The notes: generated by a model from the sequence alone, not told the origin. Shown: positions 1 to 8,979, counted from the first letter of the stretch. The stretch: DNA of 24,012 nt from VBOC01 sp035635475 (GCA_035635475.1 DASQAZ010000142.1:1-24012); one strand, 5' to 3'. Made by a program: numbers and translations.

Positions 1-1026
1 AAGATTCTGTTCGAGAAGCTGGGACTCGCCGTCGGGCGAAAGACGAAGACGGGGTTTTCAACAGACGTGGGCGTGCTCGAATCGCTTCGTAACGAGCATC
101 CGATTATAGAGAAATTGCTCGATTACCGTCAGCTTCAAAAACTAAAGTCGACGTATGCCGATGCGCTGCCCGCGCTCATCGATCCCAGGACCGGCCGGGT
201 TCACACCTCTTATAATCAGACGGTTGCCGCGACCGGACGACTTTCCAGCAGCGACCCCAACCTTCAGAATATCCCGATCCGGACGGAGATGGGGCGAAGC
301 CTGCGGAAAGCCTTCGTACCCGGAACAAAAGGCATGCGGATTCTTTCCGCGGACTATTCCCAGATAGAGCTTCGGGTGATGGCGCACGTGTCGGGCGATC
401 CCGGACTGACGGAAGCGTTCCGCAACGATGAGGACATCCACGCCACGACCGCCGCAAAGATATTCGGCATCCCGCCGGGGAAGGTTTCCAAAGAGATGCG
501 GAGGCGCGCGAAGGAGGTAAACTTCGGCATCATGTACGGGATCGGCCCGTACGGGCTCGCCACGCGGCTCGGCATCTCGCAGACAGAGGCGAAGGAGATC
601 ATCACGAAATACTTCGACCGGTTCCCGAACGTCAGCCAGTACATCGCCGATACGATCGCAAAGGCGAAAACGGATGGCTACGTCACCACGCTTCTCGGCC
701 GGCGCCGGTATCTCCCCGACATCCGCAGCGGGAACTTCACGGTCCGCAGCAACGCGGAACGGCAGGCGATCAATATGCCCATCCAGGGGACCGCGGCGGA
801 TATGATCAAAATCGCGATGATCCGTATTCACGAAAAGTTGAAACGGAAAGCAATGAAGACGAAAATGCTTCTGCAGGTTCACGACGAGTTGGTTTTCGAA
901 GTGCCCAAGAGCGAAGAAGATGTAGCTCGAACGCTTATCCTCGATGAAATGGCAAACGCTCTTCCCCTCTCGGTTCCGGTCAAAGCGGAAGCGGGAGTCG
1001 GGAAGAATTGGCTGGAGGCGCACTGA
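1..1026 (+). CDS. polA: DNA polymerase I, C-terminal part (5' end outside window)
   Basis: Family A DNA polymerase, which fills gaps and replaces RNA primers in replication and repair. The frame is open from base 1, so the visible 341 residues are the palm, fingers and thumb of the polymerase domain; the exonuclease domains lie upstream of the window. All three polymerase motifs are seen: motif A DYSQIELR starting at base 352 (catalytic Asp), motif B with RRAKEVNFGIMYG near 500-540, and motif C QVHDE at 874-888 (second catalytic Asp). The segment TGRLSSSDPNLQNIP, typical of the family, lies before motif A. The stop is TGA at 1024-1026. The next gene starts 58 bases later on the same strand. 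Function is certain from the motifs; only the start is missing. Confidence 0.97.
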   Translation, partial: KILFEKLGLAVGRKTKTGFSTDVGVLESLRNEHPIIEKLLDYRQLQKLKSTYADALPALIDPRTGRVHTSYNQTVAATGRLSSSDPNLQNIPIRTEMGRSLRKAFVPGTKGMRILSADYSQIELRVMAHVSGDPGLTEAFRNDEDIHATTAAKIFGIPPGKVSKEMRRRAKEVNFGIMYGIGPYGLATRLGISQTEAKEIITKYFDRFPNVSQYIADTIAKAKTDGYVTTLLGRRRYLPDIRSGNFTVRSNAERQAINMPIQGTAADMIKIAMIRIHEKLKRKAMKTKMLLQVHDELVFEVPKSEEDVARTLILDEMANALPLSVPVKAEAGVGKNWLEAH

Positions 1027-1084
1027 CGGCATGCCGGGGCCGCAAACAATTCACCCGACCGATCCACAATGGGAAGGACGCATG

Positions 1085-3043
1085 ATGAGACAAACTGTTA
1101 CGATCGTTTTCTTTCTATGGCTGATTCTGCCCGGGCTGGAGAACGCGGCTGTTGCCCAGTGGTCGCACGATCCTCTGACGAACAACCCGCTCTGCACCGC
1201 GTCGGGGGATCAATCGTACACCGGTATCATCAGCGACGGCGAAGGAGGAGCCATCGTCGTGTGGACGGACGCGAGGGGACCCGAGAACGACCTCTACGCA
1301 CAACGCATCAGCGCGCGCGGGATCGCGGAGTGGGCGCTCAACGGCGCTCCGGTCTGCATCTCGCGCTACGACCAGACCGCCCCCACGATGGCGGTGGATG
1401 GATCGGGAGGCGCGATTATCACCTGGACCGATAACCGGAGCGGCAACTACGACATCTACGCTCAGCGCATCAGCGGCTCTGGCGCAATCCTCTGGGCACC
1501 CGGCGGTGTGGGCGTTTGCACGGCGCCGAACGACCAGGTCGCGTCCACCGTCGTCTCCGACGGCGCGGGCGGAGTTATCGTAACATGGCGTGACCTCCGG
1601 GGCGGTTCAAGCTACGACATTTTCGCACAGAGAATCAACGCCTCGGGCGGCGTCCGGTGGACAACGAACGGAGTCGCGGTTTGCACCGCGCCGAACCGCC
1701 AGATCGACCCCGTCATCACAGGCGATGAGGCCGGCGGAGCGATCATCGCCTGGCTCGACAACCGGAGCGGGAAATCCGAAATTTATGCGCAGCATGTCAG
1801 CGCTGCGGGCATCTCGCTTTGGGATCTGAACGGGATCGTGATATCGAAAGCCGCCAACGATCAGCGAACTCCCGGCATAGCCGCCGACGGCACCGGCGGG
1901 GCAATCATCACCTGGCGCGATGTTCGTAATCGCTCAAGTTATGGAATCTTCGCCCAGCGCGTGAACGCGGCGGGCCTGCTTCACTGGGCGGCAAACGGCG
2001 TTCCGGTATGCGCGGCGCTGGGTGAGCAGGGTCCACCCGTCATGATCGCCGACGGTCTCCACGGAGGAATCATCGCCTGGTCGGATCATCGGAACGGAAA
2101 CAGCGATATCTACGCTCAGCGTATCGACATTGCCGGAGTCGTCCACTGGGGCAACGACGGCACCCCGCTCTGTAAGGCGGCGGGAGACCAGGTCTATCCC
2201 GTGATCGCCTCCGACGGACTGGGAGGCGCCACTGTCGCCTGGCTCGATTACCGCAGAGGCGACGGCGATATCTACGCACAGCGGATCAACGCGCTCGGCT
2301 CGCCCCAGTGGCCGGCAGACGGAACCGCAATCTGCACCTCCCCCGGCGAGCAGCTTGATCCTGTCATTGTCAGTGGGGAGAATGGCGGCGCCGTCATCGC
2401 GTGGTACGACTACCGCTTCGGCGCAAATTCGGATATCTTCGCGCAGCTCGTCGATCGGGTCGGATACCTTGGCGATGCCTCGCCTCGCATCGCGGGAATC
2501 GGAGCCGACACAAGTGGAGGCGGAAGAAGAATTACTCTCATGTGGAATCATTCCTACGTCGACACCTGGCCCGGTCAGACAGTCTCGGCCTATACGATCT
2601 GGAGGGGGCTCAAACCCACGCCGTCTCAGCGGGTGGCCTCGGGCCTTGACAACAAACCGAGGAGGAGTGAAGCAGGATCTGCCGGAGGTCCGCCGGCCGG
2701 CGCAGCGTTCGTACTGGAACCGAGCGCAACTTTTGCGCTGACGGTGTCGCCCAACGCCCGAGGCCCCGCAACGGGCGATGAAACGATTTTTTGGGAATTC
2801 GTGGCAACTGTCAAACCGCACTGGGTCGGCGGATACTCGTATTCCTTCTCTGCCTCGCCGGGAGCTGGAGGAGATTCGCACGACTATTTCATGGTAACGG
2901 CGTTGACATCGGATCCGTTGGTCTTCTGGGACTCCGAAGTCCAGTCCGGTTCGAGGGGAACAGGCTGGCCTCCGCCCGGGCCGACGCTCTCTCTCGCGAG
3001 GCCGTTCCTCTTTCCCCCGCCTGAAGGAACACCGAGAGAGTGA
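1085..3043 (+). CDS. Secreted eight-repeat beta-propeller-like protein, probably lacking its C-terminal sorting domain
   Basis: Function unknown; a 652-residue exported protein. It starts with a signal peptide (hydrophobic residues about 7-18, likely cut after AVA). Eight repeats of about 54 residues follow, each with GGAIIxWxDxRxGxxDIYAQRI, then a Trp and NGxxVC. This suggests a propeller fold. Residues from about 470 on look like a fibronectin-type region (SAYTIWRG, YSYSFSASPG, YFMVTALTSDP). Related FCB proteins usually continue into more domains and a T9SS tail, but here the sequence turns into a Pro/Arg-rich end after FWDSEVQSG and stops. ATG at 1085 is chosen because AAGGA lies six bases before it; ATG at 1082 is the alternative. 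The open frame continues back into polA, but that part does not look like protein. The repeats are clear; the role is not. Confidence 0.8.
   Translation: MRQTVTIVFFLWLILPGLENAAVAQWSHDPLTNNPLCTASGDQSYTGIISDGEGGAIVVWTDARGPENDLYAQRISARGIAEWALNGAPVCISRYDQTAPTMAVDGSGGAIITWTDNRSGNYDIYAQRISGSGAILWAPGGVGVCTAPNDQVASTVVSDGAGGVIVTWRDLRGGSSYDIFAQRINASGGVRWTTNGVAVCTAPNRQIDPVITGDEAGGAIIAWLDNRSGKSEIYAQHVSAAGISLWDLNGIVISKAANDQRTPGIAADGTGGAIITWRDVRNRSSYGIFAQRVNAAGLLHWAANGVPVCAALGEQGPPVMIADGLHGGIIAWSDHRNGNSDIYAQRIDIAGVVHWGNDGTPLCKAAGDQVYPVIASDGLGGATVAWLDYRRGDGDIYAQRINALGSPQWPADGTAICTSPGEQLDPVIVSGENGGAVIAWYDYRFGANSDIFAQLVDRVGYLGDASPRIAGIGADTSGGGRRITLMWNHSYVDTWPGQTVSAYTIWRGLKPTPSQRVASGLDNKPRRSEAGSAGGPPAGAAFVLEPSATFALTVSPNARGPATGDETIFWEFVATVKPHWVGGYSYSFSASPGAGGDSHDYFMVTALTSDPLVFWDSEVQSGSRGTGWPPPGPTLSLARPFLFPPPEGTPRE
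1244..2473 (+). repeat. Eight diverged coding repeats of about 54 codons
   Basis: Each unit begins at a GGAI/GGVI/GGAT motif, passes through a WxDxR core and an AQR segment, and ends near a Trp plus NGxxVC. The units differ at the DNA level, so they are old coding repeats kept by selection on the protein rather than a recent expansion. The fourth unit has Ser in place of the recurring Cys, and the eighth lacks the C-terminal half. Confidence 0.75.
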
Positions 3044-3077
3044 GCTTCCGGGTGGTGTATAGTTCGGGGGATTGATC

Positions 3078-4460
3078 ATGGTCGCCAATCCGGTCGGCGA
3101 TTCAGAGACGGCTGACGGGCACAGCAGCGGACCCAAGCTGGCCCGCCGGCTCGGTCTTTTCGACGCGACGATGATCGTGATGGGCGGAATTATCGGATCG
3201 GGAATCTTCATGAACCCTTCCGTCGTCGCCCGGCAGGTTCACACGCCGTTTCTTATTCTCGGCGCCTGGTTCTTCGGCGGACTCATCGCGCTGATCGGGG
3301 CATTCATCTACGCCGAGCTGGCGGCAAGGCGTCCGAACGTCGGCGGGCAATACGCCTACCTTCGGGAGAGTTACCATCCTCTCATTGCGTTTCTCTTCGG
3401 CTGGTCGCTTTTTCTGATCAGCGACTGCGGCGGAATGGCGGCCGTCGCTGTCACCTTCGCGCGCTACTTCGCCGAACTGACGGGCTCGCCGCTTACGGAT
3501 ACTGTGATTGCGATTTTCGCGCTCGGTGTCCTAACCATTGTAAACTGCCTCGGCGTGCGGACCGGCAGCACCGTGCAGAACATCCTGATGGTCACCAAGA
3601 TTCTGGCAATTCTCTTGCTCGTGGGATTCGGATTTCGATTGATAGCCGCTTCCGTCCCGCCTGCGGGGCAAGCGGGACTCACTGGAAAACCCGCGTCTCC
3701 TGTTACGTTTGATTCGCTGACGGTCTTCGGGGCCGCCATGGTCCCCGTGCTCTTCGCCTATGGAGGCTGGCAGACGGCAAACTTCGTTGCCGGAGAAATC
3801 AAGGAGCCGAGGAAAAATCTCCCCCGGGGCCTCCTGATCGGCGTGATGGGAGTTGTTGCGCTCTATCTCACGGTGAACTTCGTCTGCGTTCGCGCGCTCG
3901 GCGTGGAGGGCCTTGCGAGCACGAACACGCCAGCGACTGCGGTCATGCGGATGGCGCTCGGGGAGCCAGGCGCGACGGTGATTGCAGTCGGGATCGCGAT
4001 CTCGACCCTCGGCTTCCTGAGTCAATCGATCCTCACCGCGCCCCGCGTCTACTTCGCGATGGCGGAGGATGGACTTTTCTTCAAGAGCGTGGCCAGGATC
4101 CACCCGCGCACCCGCGTCCCGGTTGTGGCGATCGCTCTGCAGGGAGCGTTGTCGATGCTCTTGACGCTTTCGGGAACATACGAACAGCTTCTCAGCTATG
4201 TGGTGTCGGACGATTTCATTTTCTTTGGATTGTCCGCGTCGTGCATTTTTATTCTCCGGAAACGGTCGCACGGGCCGGATGAAGAACGGTTCAATATGCC
4301 GGGGCATCCCTACACGACCGTCCTCTTTATGGTAATTTGTCTTTTCATCGTCTGCAACACGATCTATAAATTTCCCGTCAATACCGCGATCGGCATGGGG
4401 ATCATCTTGACGGGCATTCCGGTTTACTATTTCTGGCGATGGCGGCGCCGGGAGCGCTGA
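3078..4460 (+). CDS. APC-superfamily amino acid permease
   Basis: A polytopic inner-membrane transporter of the amino acid-polyamine-organocation superfamily, expected to import an amino acid with a cation or exchange it. The 460-residue length and about twelve hydrophobic segments suit the family. The first membrane segment carries the substrate-loop motif GGIIGSGIF, and the conserved stretch GGWQTANFVAGEIKEPRKNLPRGL follows TM6. ATG at 3078 follows GGGGGA by six bases; a TTG two codons upstream is less likely. The stop TGA overlaps the start of the aminotransferase gene (TGATG), which implies coupled translation and a shared amino acid substrate. A GCGGGAC palindrome sits in a loop region near codon 195. 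The substrate cannot be told from sequence. Confidence 0.9.
   Translation: MVANPVGDSETADGHSSGPKLARRLGLFDATMIVMGGIIGSGIFMNPSVVARQVHTPFLILGAWFFGGLIALIGAFIYAELAARRPNVGGQYAYLRESYHPLIAFLFGWSLFLISDCGGMAAVAVTFARYFAELTGSPLTDTVIAIFALGVLTIVNCLGVRTGSTVQNILMVTKILAILLLVGFGFRLIAASVPPAGQAGLTGKPASPVTFDSLTVFGAAMVPVLFAYGGWQTANFVAGEIKEPRKNLPRGLLIGVMGVVALYLTVNFVCVRALGVEGLASTNTPATAVMRMALGEPGATVIAVGIAISTLGFLSQSILTAPRVYFAMAEDGLFFKSVARIHPRTRVPVVAIALQGALSMLLTLSGTYEQLLSYVVSDDFIFFGLSASCIFILRKRSHGPDEERFNMPGHPYTTVLFMVICLFIVCNTIYKFPVNTAIGMGIILTGIPVYYFWRWRRRER
3654..3678. repeat. In-frame GTCCCGC/GCGGGAC palindrome inside the permease gene
   Basis: Perfect 7-bp arms GTCCCGC (3654-3660) and GCGGGAC (3672-3678) surround an 11-base centre, with a nested CCCGC-CT-GCGGG hairpin. 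It is read in frame as a Pro/Gly/Ala-rich segment (VPPAGQAGLTG) between two membrane helices. It looks like a small palindromic repeat that entered a tolerant loop, and resembles the GCGGGA-type units at the end of pyrH. Confidence 0.45.
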
Positions 4461-5548
4461 TGCCGCACCGGGTGATGAGCTCCGCATATATGGAATGGGC
4501 GAAGGTTCTCTCCGGCGCCCGATACAACCTGGCCTCAAGCGATCTCGCCCATTTTCCCCTTGCAGAACTCCCCTTCTCGATCGGCGATCTTGAAATCACC
4601 GGGCCGGGCGGTTACGGGTACGCCCCCCTGACCGAGGCAATCGCCCGAAGATTTTCGGTCGACGCCGGGTGTGTCGTGACCACCATCGGGACATCAATGG
4701 CGAACCATCTCGCGATGGCAGCCCTCGTGGAACGGGGCGACGAGGTCTTGATCGAAGAGCCGACCTACGGGCTCATTCTCTCGGCGGCACAATACCTCGG
4801 CGCGAGAGTCAACCGGTTTCCGCGTCGATTCGAAAACGGTTTTCTGATTGATCCTGCTGAGGTCGAGCGCGCCGTCAGTCCCCGCACCCGCCTGGTGGTC
4901 GTCACAAACCTCCACAATCCAAGCAGCTCTTTCACGGATGAACCGGCATTGCGTAAATTAGGCGAGATCGCCCGGCGATCCGGGGCGCGGGTGCTGGTCG
5001 ATGAAGTGTATCTCGATGCGGCGTTCGACCGGAGTCCGAAAAGCTCCATCCACCTTGGCGATGAGTTTGTCGTCACGAACAGTCTGACGAAAGTCTACGG
5101 CCTGAGCGGATTGCGATGCGGTTGGATTCTTGCTGAGCCGACGCTGGCGAGAAAAATCTGGCGGCTGGCCGACCTGTTCTACAGTTCACTTCCCCATGTC
5201 GCCGAAAGGCTGAGCGTGATCGCATTGCACAATCTCGCGCCGATCGCGCTGCGCGCGCAGCGCCTCCTCGAAGCTAACGCAGGCGTGCTGAATGCCTTTC
5301 TCGGAACGCGAGGCGAGCTACAAGCAGTCGAGCACAAGCGGGGTTTGACGGCGTATCCACGGCTCACAACCGGCGACGCCACGCGCCTCTGCAGGCTGCT
5401 ACGGGAGAAATACGAGACCTCTGTTGTGCCGGGAACGTTCTTCGGAATGAAGGAACACTTTCGCGTCGGGATCGGGGGCGAAACGGATATTCTGAAAGAG
5501 GGGCTTCAGCGGCTCGGAAATGCAATGGATGAAATTTCGCGAGGATAA
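4460..5548 (+). CDS. PLP-dependent aminotransferase, class I/II
   Basis: Transfers an amino group between an amino acid and a 2-oxo acid using pyridoxal phosphate, in the cytoplasm. The 362 residues hold the fold-type I landmarks: GGYGYAPLTEAIARR in the N-terminal part, NLHNPSSS (Asn-Pro), VDEVYLDA (the Asp that pairs with the PLP nitrogen), SLTKVYGLSGLRCGW with the Schiff-base Lys at residue 211 of this start, and FRVGIGG near the end (carboxylate-binding Arg). ATG at 4460 is preferred over 4439: it sits in a TGATG overlap with the permease stop and has GGGAG upstream. The pairing with a permease suggests use of an imported amino acid. The amino acid is not known; a C-S lyase or other class I/II activity is possible but less likely. 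Confidence 0.9.
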   Translation: MPHRVMSSAYMEWAKVLSGARYNLASSDLAHFPLAELPFSIGDLEITGPGGYGYAPLTEAIARRFSVDAGCVVTTIGTSMANHLAMAALVERGDEVLIEEPTYGLILSAAQYLGARVNRFPRRFENGFLIDPAEVERAVSPRTRLVVVTNLHNPSSSFTDEPALRKLGEIARRSGARVLVDEVYLDAAFDRSPKSSIHLGDEFVVTNSLTKVYGLSGLRCGWILAEPTLARKIWRLADLFYSSLPHVAERLSVIALHNLAPIALRAQRLLEANAGVLNAFLGTRGELQAVEHKRGLTAYPRLTTGDATRLCRLLREKYETSVVPGTFFGMKEHFRVGIGGETDILKEGLQRLGNAMDEISRG

Positions 5549-5579
5549 TAGACACTGAGGTCTCAAGGATCTCCGCAGC

Positions 5580-5608
5580 TTGACAGTCGTTATCCATTTT
5601 CGTTAGTT
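5580..5608 (+). promoter_or_regulatory. Possible promoter for the Asp-box protein gene
   Basis: A perfect TTGACA (5580-5585) is followed after 17 bases by TTAGTT (5603-5608), a weak -10. It lies in the 135-base gap ahead of the Asp-box gene. A Bacteroidota-type -7 box is not seen here, so this is tentative. Confidence 0.22.
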
Positions 5609-5683
5609 TCCAGTGGTCCGCGTGACCCTGAGCCGTTGATGGCTTCCGATGTTGCTGGATGAGAACTCCAAGGTGAGTAACTG

Positions 5684-7948
5684 ATGATTGGCAGAATTAT
5701 TTTTCTGTTACTCCTCTTCATGCCCTTGGGGTTTCTCGTTCCCTCACCAAAGATGGTACAACGGAGACAGACAGAACTACCGCTCGACTCACTCTCAATT
5801 ATTTCGCACGAGAAGTATTTCGAGCAATTCTACCGCCTCAATCCACAGCTTCTCGGTAGGCCATCGCCGCCAATTCTACATGGTCCATCTTCCACGGTCA
5901 CTTTCCCGAACGTCAACATCTCCGGCGATACGTTTCCACAGAATGAGCCCTCCATAAGGATCAGTCACAAGAATCCCAACCGGATGGTAGCAGCCTGGAG
6001 AGACTTCCGTACGGGGGTTAACCCCGCGGTCCGCCGGGTGGCGTACAGCTTCTCGGAGGATGGAGGAACGTCGTGGGCTTCTCCCCAGCTGTTACCCCTG
6101 GTCTATCAGCCGGACTATACCCGAAATACCGATCCGGCCGTCTGCGTCGATACCTCGGGAAAGTTTTATATCGCTACGATTGCACTCAATGATGCCGATC
6201 AAAGGACAAAAATCCTCGTCTACCAATCGGATGCGCATTCGGATTTCTTTGCCCCCGCGTACTTCGCGCCAACGGACACTAGCTACTTTGATTATTATGA
6301 TAAGGATTATATTGCCTGCGACCTCAGTCCCATAAGTCCATTCGTAAACAACCTGTACATCGTCTGGCAGGGAGTACGATTCACGAGATCTACAGATGGC
6401 GGAGTAACCTGGTCTAAATCGTTGCTCGTGAGCGATTCGTTGTCACACAGCTACGTCCCTGATCTCTGTGTCGGTCCTGATGGCGCGGTTAATATCGCGT
6501 CACAAAGATTTCCGACGGGTCCCGTGGACAGGAATCCTATGCTTGTATTTAATCACTCTACGGACGGCGGTATTAGCTTCGGGTCGGACATGATCGTAGA
6601 CTCCATCTACATCCGGGATTCAAACTGCACGTTCAGGGGACCCCGGGGGATCCCATCAATCGCGGCTGACCTCAGTTCCGGTCCCACGAGGGGGTATCTT
6701 TATATTGTTTGGGCTGACGCGCGCAATGGCGACGATGACGTTTTTCTCACCGAATCCAGCGATGGGGGGAACCATTGGTCGAAGGCCCGACGGGTCAACG
6801 ATGATCCGGCCGGAAATGGCAAGTGTCAATACTGGCCATGGATCGCTGTGGACGACCGCGGAGTGGTAACGATCGTGTACTACGACAATCGGGGGACGCT
6901 TGCAGACTCACTTTCGGAGACCTACCTCGCATACTCATGGGATGCAGGGGATACGTTCACAAATCGACTGATCAGCGCCGCACAATCTCCGCATGTCGTG
7001 CCCAATGGTGCCGTCCGCTTCGGCGATTATATCGGCATCGACTCGTGGGGCGGACATACAGTCCCCGTATGGACGGACGAACGAGCGGGAGGCTACGACA
7101 TGGACATCTACACCGCTGTGCTTGACACGCTGCCCCAGGTCACTTTCGCCGGTCTCTCATTCCCGGTTTCATCGGGGTGGAACATAGTCTCGATTCCCAC
7201 GATTAATAACGATTTATTCAAGACGCATCTTTTCCCCACGTCAACCTCGCCTGCCTTCGCATACGAGGGTTCATACGCCGCTGTGGAATCCCTGAGGCAT
7301 GGTCCCGGTTACTGGTTGGCGTTCGCACAGAATCAACAGGTGCGAATCATTGGTGATTCCCTTTTTACCGATAGCATAGGTGTCACTGCGGGCTGGAACA
7401 TGATCGGATCGATCAGCGCACCTATCGACATCCACACTATCATGAGTGATCCCGGCGGAATAGTAACCTCCCGCTTCTTCGGTTACACACAGGGCTACCA
7501 ACATGCCGACACGATCGAACCGGGCGAAGGGTATTGGGTGAAAACCAATCAAGGCGGAAAACTCATTCTCTCGTCATCGACTTCGGTAACTTCGATGAAT
7601 CGGATCAGGGTTACACCGACCGCCGACTTGCCGCCTGCTCCACCTGAGGGTGTGGACGTCCAACGGCTGACTCCAAAGATTGCAGACCGGTATTCCCTCG
7701 AGCAGAACTTCCCCAATCCCTTCAACCCGGCCACAGAGATTCGATACGTACTGCCTGAGAAGGGACACATTCGCATCATTGTGTATGACGTACTCGGACG
7801 GGCGGTGGGAACACTGGTCGACGCAAATCAGCAGGTAGGATACAATGAAGTGACCTTTGACGCCCGCAACCTTCCGAGCGGCGTATACTTCTACCGTCTC
7901 CTGGCAGAGAAGTTCGTCGAGGTGAAAAAGATGTTATTAATGCGCTGA
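5684..7948 (+). CDS. Secreted sialidase-like (Asp-box/BNR) protein with type IX secretion C-terminal domain
   Basis: A 754-residue exported protein. The N-terminus is a signal peptide (MIGRIIFLLLLFMPLGFLV). Residues about 75-470 form a BNR/sialidase-like propeller with Asp boxes of the form SxDxGxxW: SFSEDGGTSW near 122-131, then TRSTDGGVTW, NHSTDGGISF and TESSDGGNHW, plus a weaker SWDAGDTF. A GWNIVSIP/GWNMIGSIS module with a GEGYWVK motif follows. The last 85 residues are a T9SS type A domain: NFPNPFNPAT, YDVLGR, LPSGVYFYRL. It should cross the outer membrane by T9SS and be attached or released. Catalytic sialidase residues were not recognised, so binding or a structural role is equally possible. 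AAGGTGAG lies six bases before the ATG. Its G+C content looks lower than in the genes before 5500. Confidence 0.88.
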   Translation: MIGRIIFLLLLFMPLGFLVPSPKMVQRRQTELPLDSLSIISHEKYFEQFYRLNPQLLGRPSPPILHGPSSTVTFPNVNISGDTFPQNEPSIRISHKNPNRMVAAWRDFRTGVNPAVRRVAYSFSEDGGTSWASPQLLPLVYQPDYTRNTDPAVCVDTSGKFYIATIALNDADQRTKILVYQSDAHSDFFAPAYFAPTDTSYFDYYDKDYIACDLSPISPFVNNLYIVWQGVRFTRSTDGGVTWSKSLLVSDSLSHSYVPDLCVGPDGAVNIASQRFPTGPVDRNPMLVFNHSTDGGISFGSDMIVDSIYIRDSNCTFRGPRGIPSIAADLSSGPTRGYLYIVWADARNGDDDVFLTESSDGGNHWSKARRVNDDPAGNGKCQYWPWIAVDDRGVVTIVYYDNRGTLADSLSETYLAYSWDAGDTFTNRLISAAQSPHVVPNGAVRFGDYIGIDSWGGHTVPVWTDERAGGYDMDIYTAVLDTLPQVTFAGLSFPVSSGWNIVSIPTINNDLFKTHLFPTSTSPAFAYEGSYAAVESLRHGPGYWLAFAQNQQVRIIGDSLFTDSIGVTAGWNMIGSISAPIDIHTIMSDPGGIVTSRFFGYTQGYQHADTIEPGEGYWVKTNQGGKLILSSSTSVTSMNRIRVTPTADLPPAPPEGVDVQRLTPKIADRYSLEQNFPNPFNPATEIRYVLPEKGHIRIIVYDVLGRAVGTLVDANQQVGYNEVTFDARNLPSGVYFYRLLAEKFVEVKKMLLMR

Positions 7949-8355
7949 CTTCCTCGCGTCTTCAAGAAGTAGCCCGCTCGTCCCGATCGACGCGGCTGGA
8001 TCGACCTCTTCGTCTGTAAACGAAAATCTTCGAGAATGCCGTATTTTAGTCGGTTCCTCACATAAGACGAATTCAGCGGTGGTACTTCTCCCACCTTAAA
8101 AGTAGTATAACTCCCCATTGCTTTTTTCCCTTCATATTCATTCCTTCACCCTAGGCAGATCGTTCCAAAACTCGTCACGCCATCGGTCACGTAATTAGCT
8201 ACGAAGGAATGAGACCTGAAAGTACGATCACAGTAAGCGGCACAGCCTAAGCACGATTATCAAACCTGCCAACAATGAACCCCGGCTGTGGATGAACAGG
8301 TATCAGCCGGGGTTCCGCTTTCCGAAGCTGATTTGGAGACAATTGAGGATTCGCG
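7949..8355. other. 407-base stretch without a convincing gene
   Basis: Lies between the Asp-box gene and the thioredoxin gene. It is A+T-richer than the housekeeping parts of the window. Visible items are a weak GGTGG/CCACC hairpin near 8076-8093 and the strong 12-bp hairpin at 8277-8315. A 75-codon frame on the minus strand (7891-8118) runs into the 3' end of the Asp-box gene and shows no ribosome binding site or known motif. No tRNA or other known RNA was recognised. Confidence 0.5.
8277..8315. promoter_or_regulatory. Perfect 12-bp hairpin ahead of the thioredoxin gene
   Basis: Arms GAACCCCGGCTG (8277-8288) and CAGCCGGGGTTC (8304-8315) pair perfectly around a 15-base loop. The hairpin ends 40 bases before the ATG of the thioredoxin-like gene and is not followed by a T run. 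It could be a 5' leader structure, a repressor site or an end-of-transcript hairpin for the upstream region. Confidence 0.5.
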
Positions 8356-8928
8356 ATGGAACAGACCAGGAAGAAGTTCAAGTGGATTGAAATAATCAGC
8401 ATCACATTGAATTTTCTGCTAACGGCCGAGGCTGTGCTTTTGATCCTCCAAAACAGGGACCTCAAGAACTTGGTCAAGAGCATGTCGATGGTTTCCCAGG
8501 TCGAGCCCCTCAAACCGGGGGAGCGAGTCGAGGCAGTGCAGATCCAGACGCTCGATGGCAATACAACTGAACTGACGTACACCGACACGACGAAAAAGTA
8601 CCTACTATTTGTTCTTTCCACAACTTGCCCCCACTGTGAAAAAACCCTGGTGAACTGGAAAGCGATCGCTCAAAACAATCGGGACCATCGCTGCGATATC
8701 ATCGGGGTGTCGCTTCACCATCTTGATGAGACAAAAAAATATATCGCTAACAAAGATGTGAGCTTTTACCTCGTCTCAGCGGCGGACACAAGTTTCAGTC
8801 GCAAGTACAAGATCAGCGGTGTCCCGGAGACAATATTGCTCAAAGGTGATGGCTCAGTCGAGAAAGTGTGGGTCGGAGAACTGAGTGAGGAGCAGACAAG
8901 GGAGATAGAAAATCTGATGGGCGCCTAA
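8356..8928 (+). CDS. Membrane-anchored TlpA-like thioredoxin-fold protein (CPHC)
   Basis: A 190-residue redoxin. A single membrane segment (about residues 11-31) anchors it, with the rest expected in the periplasm. After a linker the thioredoxin fold holds KYLLFVLSTTCPHC (active-site Cys91 and Cys94) and the cis-Pro loop SGVPET (Pro157), then the C-terminal strand-and-helix part (KGDGSVEKVWVGEL). CPHC is the DsbA-type dipeptide, which usually gives an oxidising protein, but the fold outline is TlpA-like, so the direction of electron flow is open. A third cysteine, Cys113, is unpaired. GAGGA lies before the ATG. The gene is followed 51 bases later by an eight-cysteine peptide gene, which points to a redox partner or client. 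The specific role is not known. Confidence 0.85.
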   Translation: MEQTRKKFKWIEIISITLNFLLTAEAVLLILQNRDLKNLVKSMSMVSQVEPLKPGERVEAVQIQTLDGNTTELTYTDTTKKYLLFVLSTTCPHCEKTLVNWKAIAQNNRDHRCDIIGVSLHHLDETKKYIANKDVSFYLVSAADTSFSRKYKISGVPETILLKGDGSVEKVWVGELSEEQTREIENLMGA

Positions 8929-8979
8929 ACCCGTTCATTAACTCACAGATCTATCACATTCATTGAGAGGAGTGTCACG

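Noticed and set aside
1934..3211. 425-codon minus-strand open frame
   Set aside because: Antisense to the propeller gene and the start of the permease gene; its composition is Arg/Asp-rich shadow sequence with no motif.
7891..8118. 75-codon minus-strand open frame in the gene-free stretch
   Set aside because: It runs into the 3' end of the Asp-box gene, has no ribosome binding site and no recognisable motif. A decayed gene or repeat cannot be excluded, but nothing supports a call.
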